This document shows, in pieces, positions 22,950-34,761 of a stretch of 64,000 bases of DNA; the stretch's first letter is position 1, and the number at the start of each line of letters is the position of its first letter. Position numbers and translations under genes: made by a program. The notes under the pieces were generated by a model, which was not told the origin of the DNA, searched no databases, and worked only from the letters and a program-made list of their open reading frames with translations. This DNA comes from Dolomedes plantarius (lineage: Eukaryota > Arthropoda > Arachnida > Araneae > Dolomedidae): assembly GCA_907164885.2 (NCBI GenBank), contig OU015499.1, positions 148,089,118 to 148,153,117 on the forward strand, written 5' to 3'.

Positions 22950-24582
22950 TGTCCCCGTAATTAGTTTTGTTTGGGTGTTTATGATACTATTTATTGTGGA
23001 GTATTTAATTGTGGTTAGTACATTGCTTGGGCCAATGGATTAATGATTACTCAGGTGTATGATCACAAATCAATTTATTACTATCAACACACTATTTATA
23101 CAGTTCACATTACTCATTATCGACTTCTTATCATTAATCCTTTAACATGTTAATACAACACCTATATATATATATACCCTATCACTTATCCTACACCATT
23201 AATATTACTCCTTCTCGCCTTTCTATCACTACTCATTTAACATGTTAATACAATACATATAATAATATATATACAAAACCACAAATATTCGGTAACATAT
23301 ATCGATGACAACATGCAATATTACGCGCGGCTACTATCCTCCTATTAACCTAATTGAGCATCGGCACAAGATCACCAAATAAACAAAATCCCGTACCTGA
23401 TACTTGCACAGCTCGGAGAATCGTGAGGAACGATGGGAGGCTTGCGGCGGTCATCTGTGACATAAGGACTTTACACTCGGGGCGAGGGTGGCTGGTGGCA
23501 ATCATCTATGCATACGGGGCTCCGGTACTCTACAACCTCTTGGTAGCTGGCGCTCGCTCGGCGAAGGGGGTGCGGCATGGGAAAGTTCTGGGCGCCTGGA
23601 CCGGTGTCTCTTCTAGGGCTAAGTTATCGGCTGGTAGTCGGATCGCCTTCGCTCCTGGTCATCTATGCTTACGGGGCTCCGGTGCTTTACAACCTCTTGG
23701 TAGCGGGCGCTCGCTCGACGAAGGGGTGCGGCATGGGAGAGTTCGGGGCTCCTGGGCAGTTGTCTCCTTCTAGGGCTACGCTATCGGCTAGTAGTCAGAT
23801 CGACTTCGCTCCTGGAGTCATTAGGCGTGCGCATTGAGTTAGGGTCGGCGCGGTAGGCTTTCGGCTCGTTGATCCTTCAATCGGCGGGCATATATTCATC
23901 GGCACTTGAGGGCTTACACCTCTATCTTCTTTATTCATCTGCGGCCCTTTCCGTCTTTCTTGACTCCGACTTCTCCTCAGCGGATTCTAAGACTCATCTG
24001 CTCATTGCTTTTGAACTCTATATCTCTCTCTCTTCTCTCTAATTATTTCTCTCCATCTCTATCTTTTACTTAACTCCCCCACTTCATTCTAGGCTTTCCA
24101 TTGGTAGCCACCTCCTGACCAATGGGTAAATATGGATACCCTTTATTGGTTCCAACTCTTTTTTTATATTACTATCTCCTCCACTCAAAATTGAAGGGGG
24201 CGTCAGTCGTTGCACCCTTCTGGAGAATTCTCACGCCCCTACATTCACACGCTTCTATTCGGACACCCTACTGACCTCCTAACGCATTGAAGCTCGTAAA
24301 GTCTTAACTCGTATTTCACTAACATCAAATTTCGGACCCCTTCGTTTCCTATTTCTGCCTGTCCACATCATTAACTGCAGCTGGCCGCCGCTCCCTGCCA
24401 TCAATTTTTTCGACCGTTCCCCTTTTACATGTCAATTATCGTCTCCCTTTTTGACATAAGCAGATCGTAAACTGCATCTGTACACCATTTATCCGCTGTT
24501 TGGAATATATCTTCTCCTCCTATTCTTTGTGCCCAACTTTGCACCTGTTTAATTTTCCAAAACTGTCGCCTACGCTGCGACA
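22950..24582. mobile_element. Solo LTR inside hAT-B (unit 1 only)
   Basis: 1633 bp starting TGTCCCCG and ending GCTGCGACA (TGTC...GACA), flanked by the 5-bp duplication TTTAC (22945-22949, 24583-24587). The empty site CAGTTTACCACC is in unit 2 near 45487-45500. There is no internal gag/pol, so it is a solo LTR left by recombination between LTRs. The superfamily (Gypsy, BEL) cannot be set from the LTR alone. It is more GC-rich than the surroundings and has an internal 157-bp duplication. Confidence 0.85.
23503..23815. repeat. 157-bp tandem duplication inside the solo LTR
   Basis: Units 23503-23659 and 23660-23815 both start CATCTATGC and run through ACGGGGCTCCGGT and GGTGCGGCATGGGA to CGCTCCTGG. 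The long ORFs found here come from this GC-rich repeat and are not called. Confidence 0.85.
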
Positions 24583-25796
24583 TTTACCACCTTTATTACA
24601 CAGTCTAGGACGAGATTCAGTGGATGACTCAGCGATTTCGATGCATGAGCTTCCCTGCGAAGGGTGGAATGTGTCCACAAACAATCCAGGACTTTGCAAC
24701 GAATCAGCGACTGTAGTCGTCCATAATGACCAGACATTGATCGAACACCATCATTGACACACCGATGCACATTGTCCAATGCAAATAATTTTCCGTCATA
24801 AATTTGTCGGATATCGAACATATCTTCAGCCGTTGCACTTCCAGTAATGCTATTAAAAAACATAACGTCTTCAACAATAGTACAACCATCAATGAAACGT
24901 ACATAGATCATGAGGTGTGCATCCTTATTTCTGTCTGTGGCCTCATCTAGTTGCAGTCAAAATTCGTTTCCTTTCAATTTCTCTATCAATTGATTCTTGA
25001 GATCGTGAGCCATGTGCTGGATTCTTCGATTGATGGCGTTGTTCGACAAAGGAATGTTCGCCAGAAGTTTCCCCGCATTTTCTTCTATCGTTATATTAGC
25101 CATGTCAACAGAAGCCGGGATAATTAATTCCTCAGCAATAGTGTGAGCCTTTTTGCACTTCCCTACTCTATATGCCAACTTGAATGACGCCAAGGCATTT
25201 TTTGGCAGTGACGCTTGCTTAGTGAAAACATTTTTTGTTGGTGCAAATATTTCATCTTTCTGCTAAAATATTCACGTGGTTTGTCGACTATATTGGGATG
25301 TGTTTTTTCAAGGTTCCGTCTCAATTTTCTTGGATTCATGCTCTCGGATGATAGACTTTAGAAAAGATCACACACTGCGGTCTCTCTTCATCACTGATTT
25401 CTATTGAAGTGAAGCCAAAATCCAAGTAGCTGTCTTCGTATTTACGGCATTTCCGCTTATTTCTACGCACGTCACATGTCGATGCATGATCTTTATTAGT
25501 ATTTGCATTATCGGTTTTTTCATAAAAAATGTATCCATTTTTACGAAAAATATCTATACAGCTTTCTGAGAACACGACATGTACTTCGTTAACATGTTGT
25601 TAAAATCTATGTTTAGGCTAAAAACATAATCAGAACCTTCAGTTTCATAGTTTGAAAATGCTGAAAAGAAACCAACTTTCTTAAATGTTTTGTGCAATTT
25701 CCTGATTTTAACTGAACTTCTATTAAGTTTTAATTTAATTCAAGTGAAATTGGGGGGCACATGCCCCCCCCCCGACTTTACGCCTATGATTGTTAG

Positions 25797-26931
25797 GGAA
25801 CTAAACTGGGGGGAGTACAGGGTACGTCCAGACGGTGCGATTACCCTGAAAATTTAGTATTTTTAGGGGTAACTATTAGAGGTAAAATGGGCAATATTTT
25901 AAGCTGTAGTTCTATAGAAGTAACTTTAATGCTACAATTTATTAGCCTTGAAAATTAAAGTTGTTTTAAATTTTAATTAAGAAGCAGCCTATTTTAGTTC
26001 TAAATGTAGTTGTAGTTCGGTCAATGATGGACAAAAATATGGAAACAAAGTTTCCATCTTTTCCATTTTATTTCAAAAAATAAGTTCAATTTTATCTTAA
26101 AAAATTATCCCTGGATAATTGACCAGTTAGTTTGATTCATTAAAAAATTTCTTTTTACTTTTATTTTATTGCAAAAGGAAAATAAATAAGCTGTGTTCCA
26201 CGTTATCGGACGAGCAGCGCGAAGGGGCGAGGTTTAAGAATCAGTTCTATCTACTTGCCGTGCGTAGGGATGGTTTAAACAAAAATAGCGCCAAGCCAAA
26301 ACATTTCGCTGTGCGAGCAAGTGTACTTATGAGGAAGCTGTTCACTACTTTTTTTTATGTTTCTCTAGCTTTTAATTTACTAGTATTTAATAGTTTATTT
26401 GAATTTAACTTCTCTTAACTCTCCACAATAATCCATTGTAAAGTAATTGTGTAGTAATCTGGGTGACAAGGGATGTCCCTTCCAAAAACTTGCTTCGAAG
26501 AGGAAAAATTAGCTTCGAAATTGAAAATGGGAAGTTCTGGACATATATGAAATGAAGTGAGTTCGATCAGATAACATTTTAAGGGCATTACCAAACATCG
26601 AAAGAAACCTCTATCGACGTATTTTCTATTCAACTTATTTCGACACGTAATTATCAATTATTATCGACATGTGAATGTTAATCGTATATATTATATAGTT
26701 TTTAAAAATATTTATTGAATTATTGTCTGCATCAACATATAAGCTTCTAAACTCAATACTATAAAGACCAACAAATACTTTGGAAAAAATCGAACTCTCA
26801 AATGTTTGTGCTCTAACAATATTTTAACTGGTAAAGCACACTTAATCCCCTCACCGTCACTGAACTTTTTCCATTATAAAAATAATAGTAACAAACGTAC
26901 ATGAATTGTCGTTATTATTATATATCTGAGT
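25797..26931. other. Unit 2 flank between hAT-A and SINE-1
   Basis: Same block as 1803-2931. The frame matching 48344-48523 is open here from the SDEQREG motif (about 26205-26380), but its ATG position reads ACG. Nothing else was recognised. Confidence 0.4.
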
Positions 26932-27218
26932 GGTCGCCCAGTGGCTAAGTGGTTAAGACATCAGTCTGTCACGCCGGGGGTGCGGGTTTGATTCCCGCAT
27001 AAGACTTGGCTGTATTCTGGGTAACCGGTGAGTCTTCCGCCTGCAAATGGAGCCCCGTCTAGAAAGGGGAGCTGCAAACCATCGCCGGTGTCATTTTTTG
27101 TCAATAAAAATTCTTCTGTGATTGTGTCATTTTTTCTGTTTCTATCTTCCTTGTATTCATATATACACCGGACTGGGGTGTAATGTCGTCATCCCCCAGG
27201 GACATTAGCCAATATATA
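26932..27218 (+). mobile_element. SINE-1 (tRNA-derived), unit 2
   Basis: Box A-like TGGCTAAGTGG, box B-like GGTTTGATTCC, then a body through GGAGCCCCGTCTAGAAAGGG and TCATTTTTTGTCAATAAAAA to CCCCAGGGACATT, followed by the TA microsatellite that forms its tail. The right target copy has been lost in the adjacent deletion. Confidence 0.75.
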
Positions 27219-27221
27219 TAT

Positions 27222-27307
<86 letters not shown>

Positions 27308-27336
27308 TGCATATATATACATATATATATATATAC

Positions 27337-27413
<77 letters not shown>

Positions 27414-27520
27414 TGCATATATATACATATATATACATATATATACATATACATATATATATACATATATATATATATACATATACATATACATATATAT
27501 ATATACATATATATATATAT

Positions 27521-27567
<47 letters not shown>

Positions 27568-27616
27568 TATATACATATACATATATATATACATATACAT
27601 ATACATATATATATAC

Positions 27617-27683
<67 letters not shown>

Positions 27684-27700
27684 TATATATATATACACAT
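27219..27700. repeat. Long (TA)n microsatellite with CATA interruptions
   Basis: About 480 bp of TA repeats broken by TACATA and TGCATA variants. The Tyr/Ile/His/Met frames on both strands are artefacts of this repeat. Its right edge is a breakpoint: the sequence resumes at a point matching about 4482 of unit 1. Confidence 0.95.
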
Positions 27701-28607
27701 TAATTTAGAAAAATCGCACGGATGCCGCCTAGATCCGTGATCGGCCCGAGCTTTGACTTGCGAGGAAATTTCCGTTTCCCCATAAAGCAGGGGTAAACCG
27801 ATAACTGGGTAATCAGAAACAGGTACCTTGACGATGTCTGTCACTAAAATGAAACGGAATAACCGCTTCCAATAATGAGTTGGGTATTGGACCATTGGCG
27901 CCATTTACAGGCAGGGCAGGGAAACAAAAACGGTTTCCCAAAAGGGCAGTCCTAAAGCAATTATGTTAAGATAAAAAGAATTAATGGATGTAGTAATAAA
28001 AAAACTTTATTATACAGATTACTGCAGATTGTAACTCGTTAGAAAAAGTGAAAAAAAAATATCGCCGACTAGATCAAACTACAAGACACAAGACCCATTT
28101 TACCAAAAGGCAAAAGAACATAAAAAAATACTTGGATTACATAGCACGACCTGTTACTGGTACAAAAGATGAAGATTAACTGACTGAGAAGGTCAAAGTC
28201 AAGGTGGTAGGGCTTACGGAGTTACTAACTGCGAAAAATTGCACAATTCTCAACTTCGAACTGATAATGAATTAATAAACTTATAGTAATATTCCGAATT
28301 AAACGAGTTGCCACACATTGATTTAGAAAAATCGCACGGCTGCCGCCTGGATCCGTGATCAGCCCGAGCTTTGGCCTGCGAGGAAAATTCCGTTTCCCCA
28401 TAAAGCAGGGGTAAACCGATAACTGAGTAATCAGAAACAGATACCTTGACGATGTCTTTCGTAAAAAAATGAAACGAAATAATCGCTTCCAATAATGAGA
28501 TTTTGTATTGGACCATTAGCGCCATTTATAAGCAGGGCAGGGAACCAATAACGGTTTCCCAAATGGGAGGTTTTTGCAGTGTTAAAGCAATTATGTTAAG
28601 ATAAAAG
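27701..28607. other. Rearranged, locally duplicated stretch, unit 2
   Basis: The block starting CACATTAATTTAGAAAAATC occurs at about 27697-28016 and again at 28314-28607, both matching one region of unit 1 (about 4482-4760). Between them 28017-28313 matches the sequence before that block (about 4185-4480). So unit 2 holds a duplication next to a deletion of about 1.4 kb. Confidence 0.75.
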
Positions 28608-28831
28608 GGGCTTGTGGCCGCCCAGTAGTACAGCGCGCTGGTTTTCGGTGCTGAGGGTGCTCGGATGGAATCCCAGCGTCGCGGCACGAAAAATGCCTCC
28701 GCTCGTGTCGTCCCTTCATAGGGGGTAATGCTGTCCGCCTATATGGTGCCCCCACAATCAAATGGGCAGTAAAATTGCGGTGTACTATAGGCGAATGTCT
28801 CACGACAAGTGCCTCCGCATTGGAAAAAAAA
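28608..28831 (+). mobile_element. SINE-3 (tRNA-derived), unit 2 only
   Basis: A 224-bp insertion with a tRNA-like head (GGCCGCCCAGTAGTACAGCG; GGATGGAATCCCAGC in the box B position) and a short poly-A end. A 15-bp target duplication, ATGTTAAGATAAAAG, lies at 28593-28607 and 28832-28846. Units 1 and 3 have one uninterrupted copy of that target. The clean duplication points to a fairly young insertion by LINE-type target-primed copying. Confidence 0.88.
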
Positions 28832-28846
28832 ATGTTAAGATAAAAG

Positions 28847-29692
28847 AAAGAATTAAAGGATGTAGTAATAAAAAAACTTTATTTTACGTGGATTTTTTAA
28901 ACATGGAGGTCAAAAGACTTGATAGTATCGCTTTAAGGTCAAAAAAGTCGGCAGAAAACATCGATCTGTGAAAGTTCGTCATAGGGGGACTCTGCATTAT
29001 TGAAGTTTGCTTCAGACTGGCATTTTTGCTGTTTTAGCAAGAAATGTCCCAATCATTAAAATTATGATCCTTTATGCTGAATACTGCCTAGAAAAAGACC
29101 GTCAAAAATTTCTAAAATAACTGTCGACGTTTGAAATGGACCCTTTTTGTCATAATGAATGCGATTTTCCTACGTGCCAATATTTAGTGATATCAAATGA
29201 ATCAGGAAAAAATCCCAAGAAAATACATAGTTTGGCGAAGTTTTTAAATTTACTTAGAACAAAACTGCAAAACTTGACAAAGAATCGGAAACTATATAAT
29301 TCAATATAGAATGAAATAATTGATATATACTGCTGTATATTGCTTAAACGCAAAAGACATTTCATTCGTTTATAGCCGAATACTTTCAGTTATAATATCT
29401 CAATTTAAAATGCGAAGGTTTCGCCAAATAAATTATAGTTATGAAAACTTTGAATTGACGCATGTGTTAAATCCAATTTTCACATTTATCGACCATGTAA
29501 AACACTTTTCGTTACAAATATACATTTTTCTTTGACCGCATTCGATTATACGAGAGACAAACATTGTCATCAAAACAGATTCCTGTTTCTCGTTGTCTAT
29601 TAACTGTTTAAACTGAGTCGTACTGATCGCGGATGGGTTTTCTAAACAAAAAATTTTCATAAATTAATGAAAGGTTAATTTTGTTATTTGGT
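28847..29692. other. Unit 2 flank between SINE-3 and SINE-2
   Basis: AT-rich, matching 4770-5610 and 51050-51902. No coding signal beyond short overlapping frames without conserved length. Confidence 0.4.
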
Positions 29693-29785
29693 TCCGAAGG
29701 CCGGGGCGATAGCCGTGTGGCTAGGACATTGGCATTCGGTACTAGACTCGGTGGGTTCGAGTCCCAGAGTCTCTGGTACCGCTTT
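29693..29785 (+). mobile_element. SINE-2 tRNA-like head, unit 2
   Basis: Box B GGTTCGAGTCC at 29754-29764, with the box A region AGCCGTGTGG. Homologous to 5611-5697. Confidence 0.55.
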
Positions 29786-30000
29786 CTCGATATCTCAGCA
29801 AACGCACCACGTATTTTATTGTCCATCGTCGACTAACAATGTCATAGTCCTGATGTAATGCCCACTATTGGCGTGGATGTTTGTAGACGTTCGGAATCAG
29901 CTTTAAACAGTAGGTCCTGGTCAAATGAGCCTTCGTGTAGCAAAAAATGACCTCAACTAACGACAGCTCCTGAATTTCAATGAATTTTGTTTTAATGTGT

Positions 30001-30008
30001 TATAAAAA
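30001..30008 (+). promoter_or_regulatory. TATA-like motif, unit 2
   Basis: TATAAAAA, 67 nt before the ATG at 30068; the spacing is kept in all units. Confidence 0.25.
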
Positions 30009-30067
30009 CAGCGCTATTTGAGTTCATTTTCATTAGCTATTTAAAAAATGCATATTTTGTATTCACG

Positions 30068-30259
30068 ATGGCATCCTCAATCTCGATAGCTTTTCCACTC
30101 ATTAAGATTCTAGATATGATACGTTTTTATGTTATTCTGAGTATTCGGTCGGGTAGTTATACGCATTACTTGCATGCATTTCTTTACTTGGTCAGAATTT
30201 ATGGCATTTTAAATGCATTGCTACTTACGTTAGTAAGGTATTTAAACTCTGTATCTTAG
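30068..30259 (+). CDS. Conserved 63-aa hydrophobic ORF, unit 2
   Basis: Same length and frame as 5982-6173. Differences are few and mostly conservative (such as Met for Leu in KILDM, and His for Gln in YLHAF). Two hydrophobic segments and the GTAAGG donor-like site are kept. Function unknown. Confidence 0.35.
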   Translation: MASSISIAFPLIKILDMIRFYVILSIRSGSYTHYLHAFLYLVRIYGILNALLLTLVRYLNSVS

Positions 30260-32164
30260 GTCAGAAAAGCTCTATAAGAATTACATGAGAACAGTCTCAT
30301 TATTACTCGACGATGAACGACAAAATGCCTGATGCGTTAGCTCAGATATTGAGAAACCTTGGAGGAACTAAGAGAAATTAATCCCAGACCTAGAAAGAAT
30401 AAGCTACAACGGAATACACAAATAAAAATGGCAGGACAAGAAAGATAATTGAAATAGTTCATAGAATATAAACACGGATTATGAAGTTTCGTACTGAAAA
30501 CAAAATGTTGTAATGGACTCGACGTATTGTATTTCCCCAAGTGACGTCACTTATCCTTCAGGCTGTGAACAATAGTTAGCTCGACCAATCTCGCTTCTCA
30601 GAATTGTCCCGCAACCACCTACAAACTGTATAGCACTAACTACCGCAATGGCTCCTTTCTTTAGATCTCGATAATATGGGATATTATTGAATAATTTTCG
30701 TCAATTAAAAAAATATATTACTGACTTTTCTATAAATCAAATTTTCAGAAGTAATAAATTAAATATCAGATTTAATAACTTTCTCTAAATTAAAATAATA
30801 AATTATTTCCTCCTAGGTACATTATCAAGGTAAACAAGAAAATAGTATAAGATACTAATCGAAAACTTTGGGAACATATAGTGCGAGTATCTTACGAGGC
30901 ATTTCGATGAAACATCACTTACGAAACCACGTGAATATCCAATGGATGCCAACTGTTTTACACGGGGAACACTTTTGTTTTAAATTTACAACGGCGCAAT
31001 TGTTTTGCCGCACATTTCCTAATGAACTTAAAAAATCGATGCATTACAGAACAAATATTTTGGTTTTGAGAACTCCAGGATTTTCAATATGGGCTGCTGT
31101 TCGTGTGAATGCCTTTTCCCATGTTTTATTTGAACGCAAAACATCCAATTTCCCCTACCGTGAACACTCGTCATCATCGGAAACAGAGCTCATAAACTGG
31201 TGAATAATCAGTGACACAATGGTTGAGATATCGATGCAAATATCGATGAAAGAACAATGTTTGAAGAGGATTCTGGGAATCCGTCATTCTATTAAAAACT
31301 TTCAAAGCTGTTGCTTGTAAAGATCCCAGTTCGTTTTTCAGAGTTAATATATCGACTTTTTTGAGTAGAATAGAACAATTTCGAAATGAATTTCATTAGT
31401 GGATGGATGAGGAAGAAGATGTAAGTGAAAAGTTATTATTTTATTGATCTTTATATTAAATTTCACCGCGAGATCATTTCAAACGTATCTCGATTTGCAC
31501 GGGCTAAAATGAAATTAAAATATAGATTTTAACCTCGTTATCATGTTTTAGTAAATATATACTCTAAAAACATATAACGATAGAAAGAAATTCTTACGGA
31601 AGAATTCTATTTAAAAACAATTTCTGCTTTCAGAAAAATCGGTGTAAAAAATTTAGGTCAGACGTTCAATGGATATGTAATTCGGTTATTAAATGGTAGT
31701 TAAATTATGCTTAAAAAAAGAGCTTTTTTTACTAATGTCGCGTATTTTCTACCATATTCGTATCTTTCTGCTGAAAAACAAGAATATTTCCCATAATTCT
31801 AAGTCTCCAGAAAGAAATCCGATTGGTCTATTGCGGATTTTAAATATTTCATAGAACAGATATAGTGTGGGAAGCCAGCGGTCGTAATTTCTAAACGGTA
31901 ATACATTCATCTTTCAGAAACCTGTTAAAGCAGCATCTGCTTTACAACTGATTTCAAAAACTTTTTTCCCTAAAAATAATATAGATTTCTGGAGTTCACT
32001 AAGGTCTGTTAAAGAACAGTATACGGCATTTTAGGCTAATGACTTTTCATTTGTAAGAAACAATTTAAGAAATTACTTTGAATTAAATATCAAGGTATTT
32101 CATTATTAAGACGGTCTTGGAATAATTTAAAACTGCTTTTGCCGAAGAAAAAAAGAAATACGTT
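30260..32164. other. Unit 2 flank with one longer open frame
   Basis: Matches 6174-8081. Contains the 22-codon MNDKMPD frame near 30313 and the open frame 30907-31203 listed separately. The remainder is AT-rich with nothing recognised. Confidence 0.35.
30907..31203 (+). CDS. 98-aa open frame, broken in units 1 and 3
   Basis: From ATG at 30907 (MKHHLRNHVN) to TGA at 31201-31203, containing HGEHFCFKFTTAQLF and SIWAAVRVNAFSHVL. In units 1 and 3 the Trp codon near the middle (TGG) is TGA, leaving an 85-codon remainder in unit 3 (53159-53416) and a second stop in unit 1. It could be an old gene fragment; another frame over the same DNA is also partly open, so this is uncertain. Confidence 0.2.
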   Translation: MKHHLRNHVNIQWMPTVLHGEHFCFKFTTAQLFCRTFPNELKKSMHYRTNILVLRTPGFSIWAAVRVNAFSHVLFERKTSNFPYREHSSSSETELINW

Positions 32165-32374
32165 ATGACAGCAAATTTTCAAAAGTACGAACGTTGACAA
32201 AATTCGACTTGTACTTAGATTACTTTATTTCACAATACGGTAAATGTAAAGAAGTGGTTACCGCTTGGCGTGTTTTGGCGAAGTTCTTTAAATTAGCCAA
32301 ACCAAAAGACAACGGTAACGCCAACGTAGAGGACAAAAAATTACGTGTGTATACAGCAGGTCTTAGGCGATAAT
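32165..32374 (+). pseudogene. 71-codon ORF remnant, unit 2 (1-nt deletion)
   Basis: ATG at 32165, then a 1-nt shortfall relative to units 1 and 3 within the first eight codons shifts the frame into TGA. Downstream the homologous frame is open to TAA at 32372-32374, ending YTAGLRR. Confidence 0.4.
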
Positions 32375-33765
32375 ATCAATATTTCTTAGTAACTCCTAAA
32401 TGATGATATTTCCTCATAATGGAATCTAAGAATAGGATATTGTGTTGCAAACAATAAAACGAAAACAAGACCTAATAATAAAATCGCATCATACGAAGGT
32501 TAATTTTATGTCGAAGGTTAATTTTATGCCTGTCGTCTGTGTCACTAAAGAAAAGTCCGTTAAACAGAAATCTGTTGTCCATTTATAAGATTGACTGTCG
32601 AATATATAAGATAACATTAAGTTTTGCGCATTTATCTCCCACAATAAGAGCCTTATCCACTTCTTTAAAAAAGCCAAACTGAACAATTGTAATAATTCCT
32701 AATTAAAGAACCTTATTGGAGAATTGCCTAATTTTTTACAAAAGTCTAATTTTAGTGTGATTTTGGCGAATTCTGAAGACTTCTCCATACCACCCAAGGG
32801 ATACCTACTTCTTTACATTTATTAGGGAGTATTTTGTAATCATTGAAAACGTCGCAAATATTAATATGACATCATTTTCCTACATGACATCGAAGAAGAA
32901 AAGGTACATTTCCGTTAGCGGAGCTTCGCGCAAATTGTGCGCGCAAATTGTGCCAAACGTCACGACCCGTTATTTTCAGTTTTTTTTTTTTTGACACGTA
33001 GTTCCACCCGCCGCATAAATTCAGATGCATTTCACAATTTCCCATACCCCGGAATTGTACTCTCCGAAGTGGGTTATTGGCAAATATGGCAAAGAAATAT
33101 ATACAACCAAAGCCAATGTTTACTTTTTTTCTTTTACTGATTATATCGCCAACAGATCCATGGCGCAGCCAGCGGTAGACGAATTCATGTAAGAGAACAG
33201 CATTTTTCGTAGCGCAGCGGAGACAACTCAGGCTACGATGTTTATACAACCAGCGGCTAGTTTGTTTTACTACTGCGTGGTACAGCGTTTGTATTTGAAC
33301 ATCCGATACGCCCCTAAGATAGTTGGCTTTTCCACAACGCGGAACGAAAAACTATGAAGGAAAATTAGCAATGCTTGAAATTCTCATTTTATCTCAGCAA
33401 TGCTCCAAGCCTTAGGAGTCAATATATGTCTTAACGAACATTTTTCGAGAATGTTGGACCGTTTGATTCAGTTTTACCCTTTCCAATTCTTATATTTATG
33501 ATTGGCGATGACTTGGTGACATTAACATTTGGCGCCAAGCGGCGTCCCGCCAACGGAAATTACCGAAGAAAAAATAATGAAATAGTACTTACAAATAATT
33601 AAGGTGATCCAATTAAAGGTCGGAACCCTAAACCGACGCTTGATTATCCGTCGGTTGTTCTTGAAAATAAAAAGGCGAAACGAAGTAGCTGAAAATAGGA
33701 AAAAGTTTAGCAAAATTAAACTGTTGGTTAACTAATGTACAGGGACACAAAAACATTTACATATA
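32375..33765. other. Unit 2 flank before Tc1-A
   Basis: Matches 8298-9711. Includes a small local duplication of AAGGTTAATTTTATG near 32497-32528. No gene recognised. Confidence 0.35.
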
Positions 33766-34514
33766 CACTGAAGAGCTAAAAAAACTGGTACAGGCATTCG
33801 TATGCAAATAACGGCGATATGCAACCAATCAGCGTAACCCGATGTGGTCGGCGGTTCCTATATAAGGCGGTTCCTATATAACAGGTGTCGGCGAAGCTGT
33901 TAGATCGATTCCTCCAGCTACAATGGTAGTTGTAGGGAAAAGACTTTGAATGAACGGGACTGTCGATTATTAACGAGAATCCTTAAACGAGATAGACGTG
34001 CAACACTTCCTCTAATTGCTGCGGATTACGGTGCAGGGGCATCAACAAGCGTCAGCGGGTGAACTCTTCAACGGACCGTCATTGAAATAGGCTTTCGAAA
34101 GCAGCAAGCTCACTCATTTAGAGTTGTTGACTGCACGGAGCAAACTTTTACGCCTTGCTTGGGCCGACGAACACCTCCATTGGATTGTTGATGACTGGAA
34201 ACACGTTGTAAGGTCTGACGAGTCATACACTCATCTGAATTTGGACACTTCCACTGGCCCTCTAAATCCCGAGACAGGAATATTATTGAGCATATTTGGG
34301 ATGTCTTGCAACGTCCTGTTAAGAAGAGACCTCTACCCCCTCGAACTCCTATAGATTTGTAGGCTGTCCTGCAGGATTCGTGGTGTGAATTACCTCCAGG
34401 ATTCCTTGACACATTAATCGAGTCCATTACACGTCGTGTTCCAGAACTTTTACGTGTTCGTGGTAATCCTACACGATATTAGACACGTGAACCAGTTTTT
34501 CTGGCTCTTCGGTG
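33766..34514 (+). mobile_element. Tc1-A, further deleted, unit 2
   Basis: Ends CACTGAAGAGCTAAAAAAA and CTGGCTCTTCGGTG with TA on both sides (33764-33765, 34515-34516). It is 749 bp against 942 bp in unit 1: about 190 bp from just after the WSDES-type motif to ILTDH has gone. The transposase remnant keeps VDDWKHVVRSDES and the C-terminal block only. Confidence 0.87.
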
Positions 34515-34761
34515 TATATATAATGATAAAAAACCCTGATATAAACAAAATCAAAATAAAATATTTCCTTTTAAAACAAAACCAGTAGTACCGAATTATT
34601 TATACGACAATTTTTACTTGTTTTGGGCCAATGTAGGAAGTACGGCATGTGTTGATCAACCAAAAGTAAAACAAATATAAGATTCTGTATTGTGCTCAAT
34701 TAAGAAAGAAGAAATATCCCACCAGGAAGTGAAAAAAATATCCACCTGTAGCTGATCAGAA

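Larger units (their letters stand above)
1..25215. repeat. Tandem segmental duplication, unit 1
   Basis: First visible copy of a segment repeated head to tail three times. The phase is arbitrary: I start each unit at the same landmark (tgcttagtga, inside hAT-B), found at 1, 25216 and 46122. All shared features recur in the same order and strand in each unit. Unit 1 is the longest because it alone holds Tc1-B (16450-17991) and a solo LTR (22950-24582). It has lost most of the TA-tailed SINE and the left end of hAT-B. Confidence 0.93.
22104..25538 (-). pseudogene. hAT-B transposase, interrupted, unit 1/2 junction
   Basis: From the N-terminus: ATG at 25538 with a BED-like region (KYEDSYLDFGFTS, ERPQCVIF). 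Then comes the frame 25193-24957 (SFKLAYRVGK, HTIAEELI), the RNase-H start after a frameshift (LDEATD-type, MIYVRFIDG, 24911-24570), and the C-terminal part beyond the LTR (22730-22461). It ends with the dimerisation domain ELTEFWIYIRNEYP (22307-22104). The order and motifs match ZBED5/FAM200-like transposases. At least two frameshifts and the LTR break it. Confidence 0.82.
21801..25585 (-). mobile_element. hAT-B, both ends lost, carrying a solo LTR
   Basis: Minus-strand ZBED5/Charlie-type hAT inside hAT-A. The left terminus and target copy seen at 44287-44295 are deleted here: the sequence jumps from hAT-A (ATTATAGG) to GCACCCTCTC at 21801. The right end is lost in the deletion near 25597. 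The solo LTR interrupts it at 22950. Confidence 0.82.
18009..25788 (+). mobile_element. hAT-A composite element with nested insertions (unit 1/2 junction)
   Basis: The left end CATAGGCGTAGC at 18009 and right end TTTACGCCTATG at 25788 are inverted. A perfect 8-bp target duplication, ATTGTTAG, lies at 18001-18008 and 25789-25796. Inside are the plus-strand transposase remains (18495-21235), interrupted by Tc1-C (19291-20805), and the minus-strand hAT-B (21801-25585) with its solo LTR. Compared with the copy at 40401-47932 it has lost both ends of hAT-B and about 1.2 kb of its own right side. Confidence 0.85.

Noticed and set aside
23354..23837. Two overlapping open frames of 139 and 86 codons in the solo LTR
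   Set aside because: They lie on the GC-rich 157-bp duplication, have no domain, and the LTR borders show that this is non-coding element sequence.
27101..27904. Long Tyr/Ile-rich open frames on both strands
   Set aside because: They are translations of the TA microsatellite, which lacks stop codons in these frames; no gene is supported.
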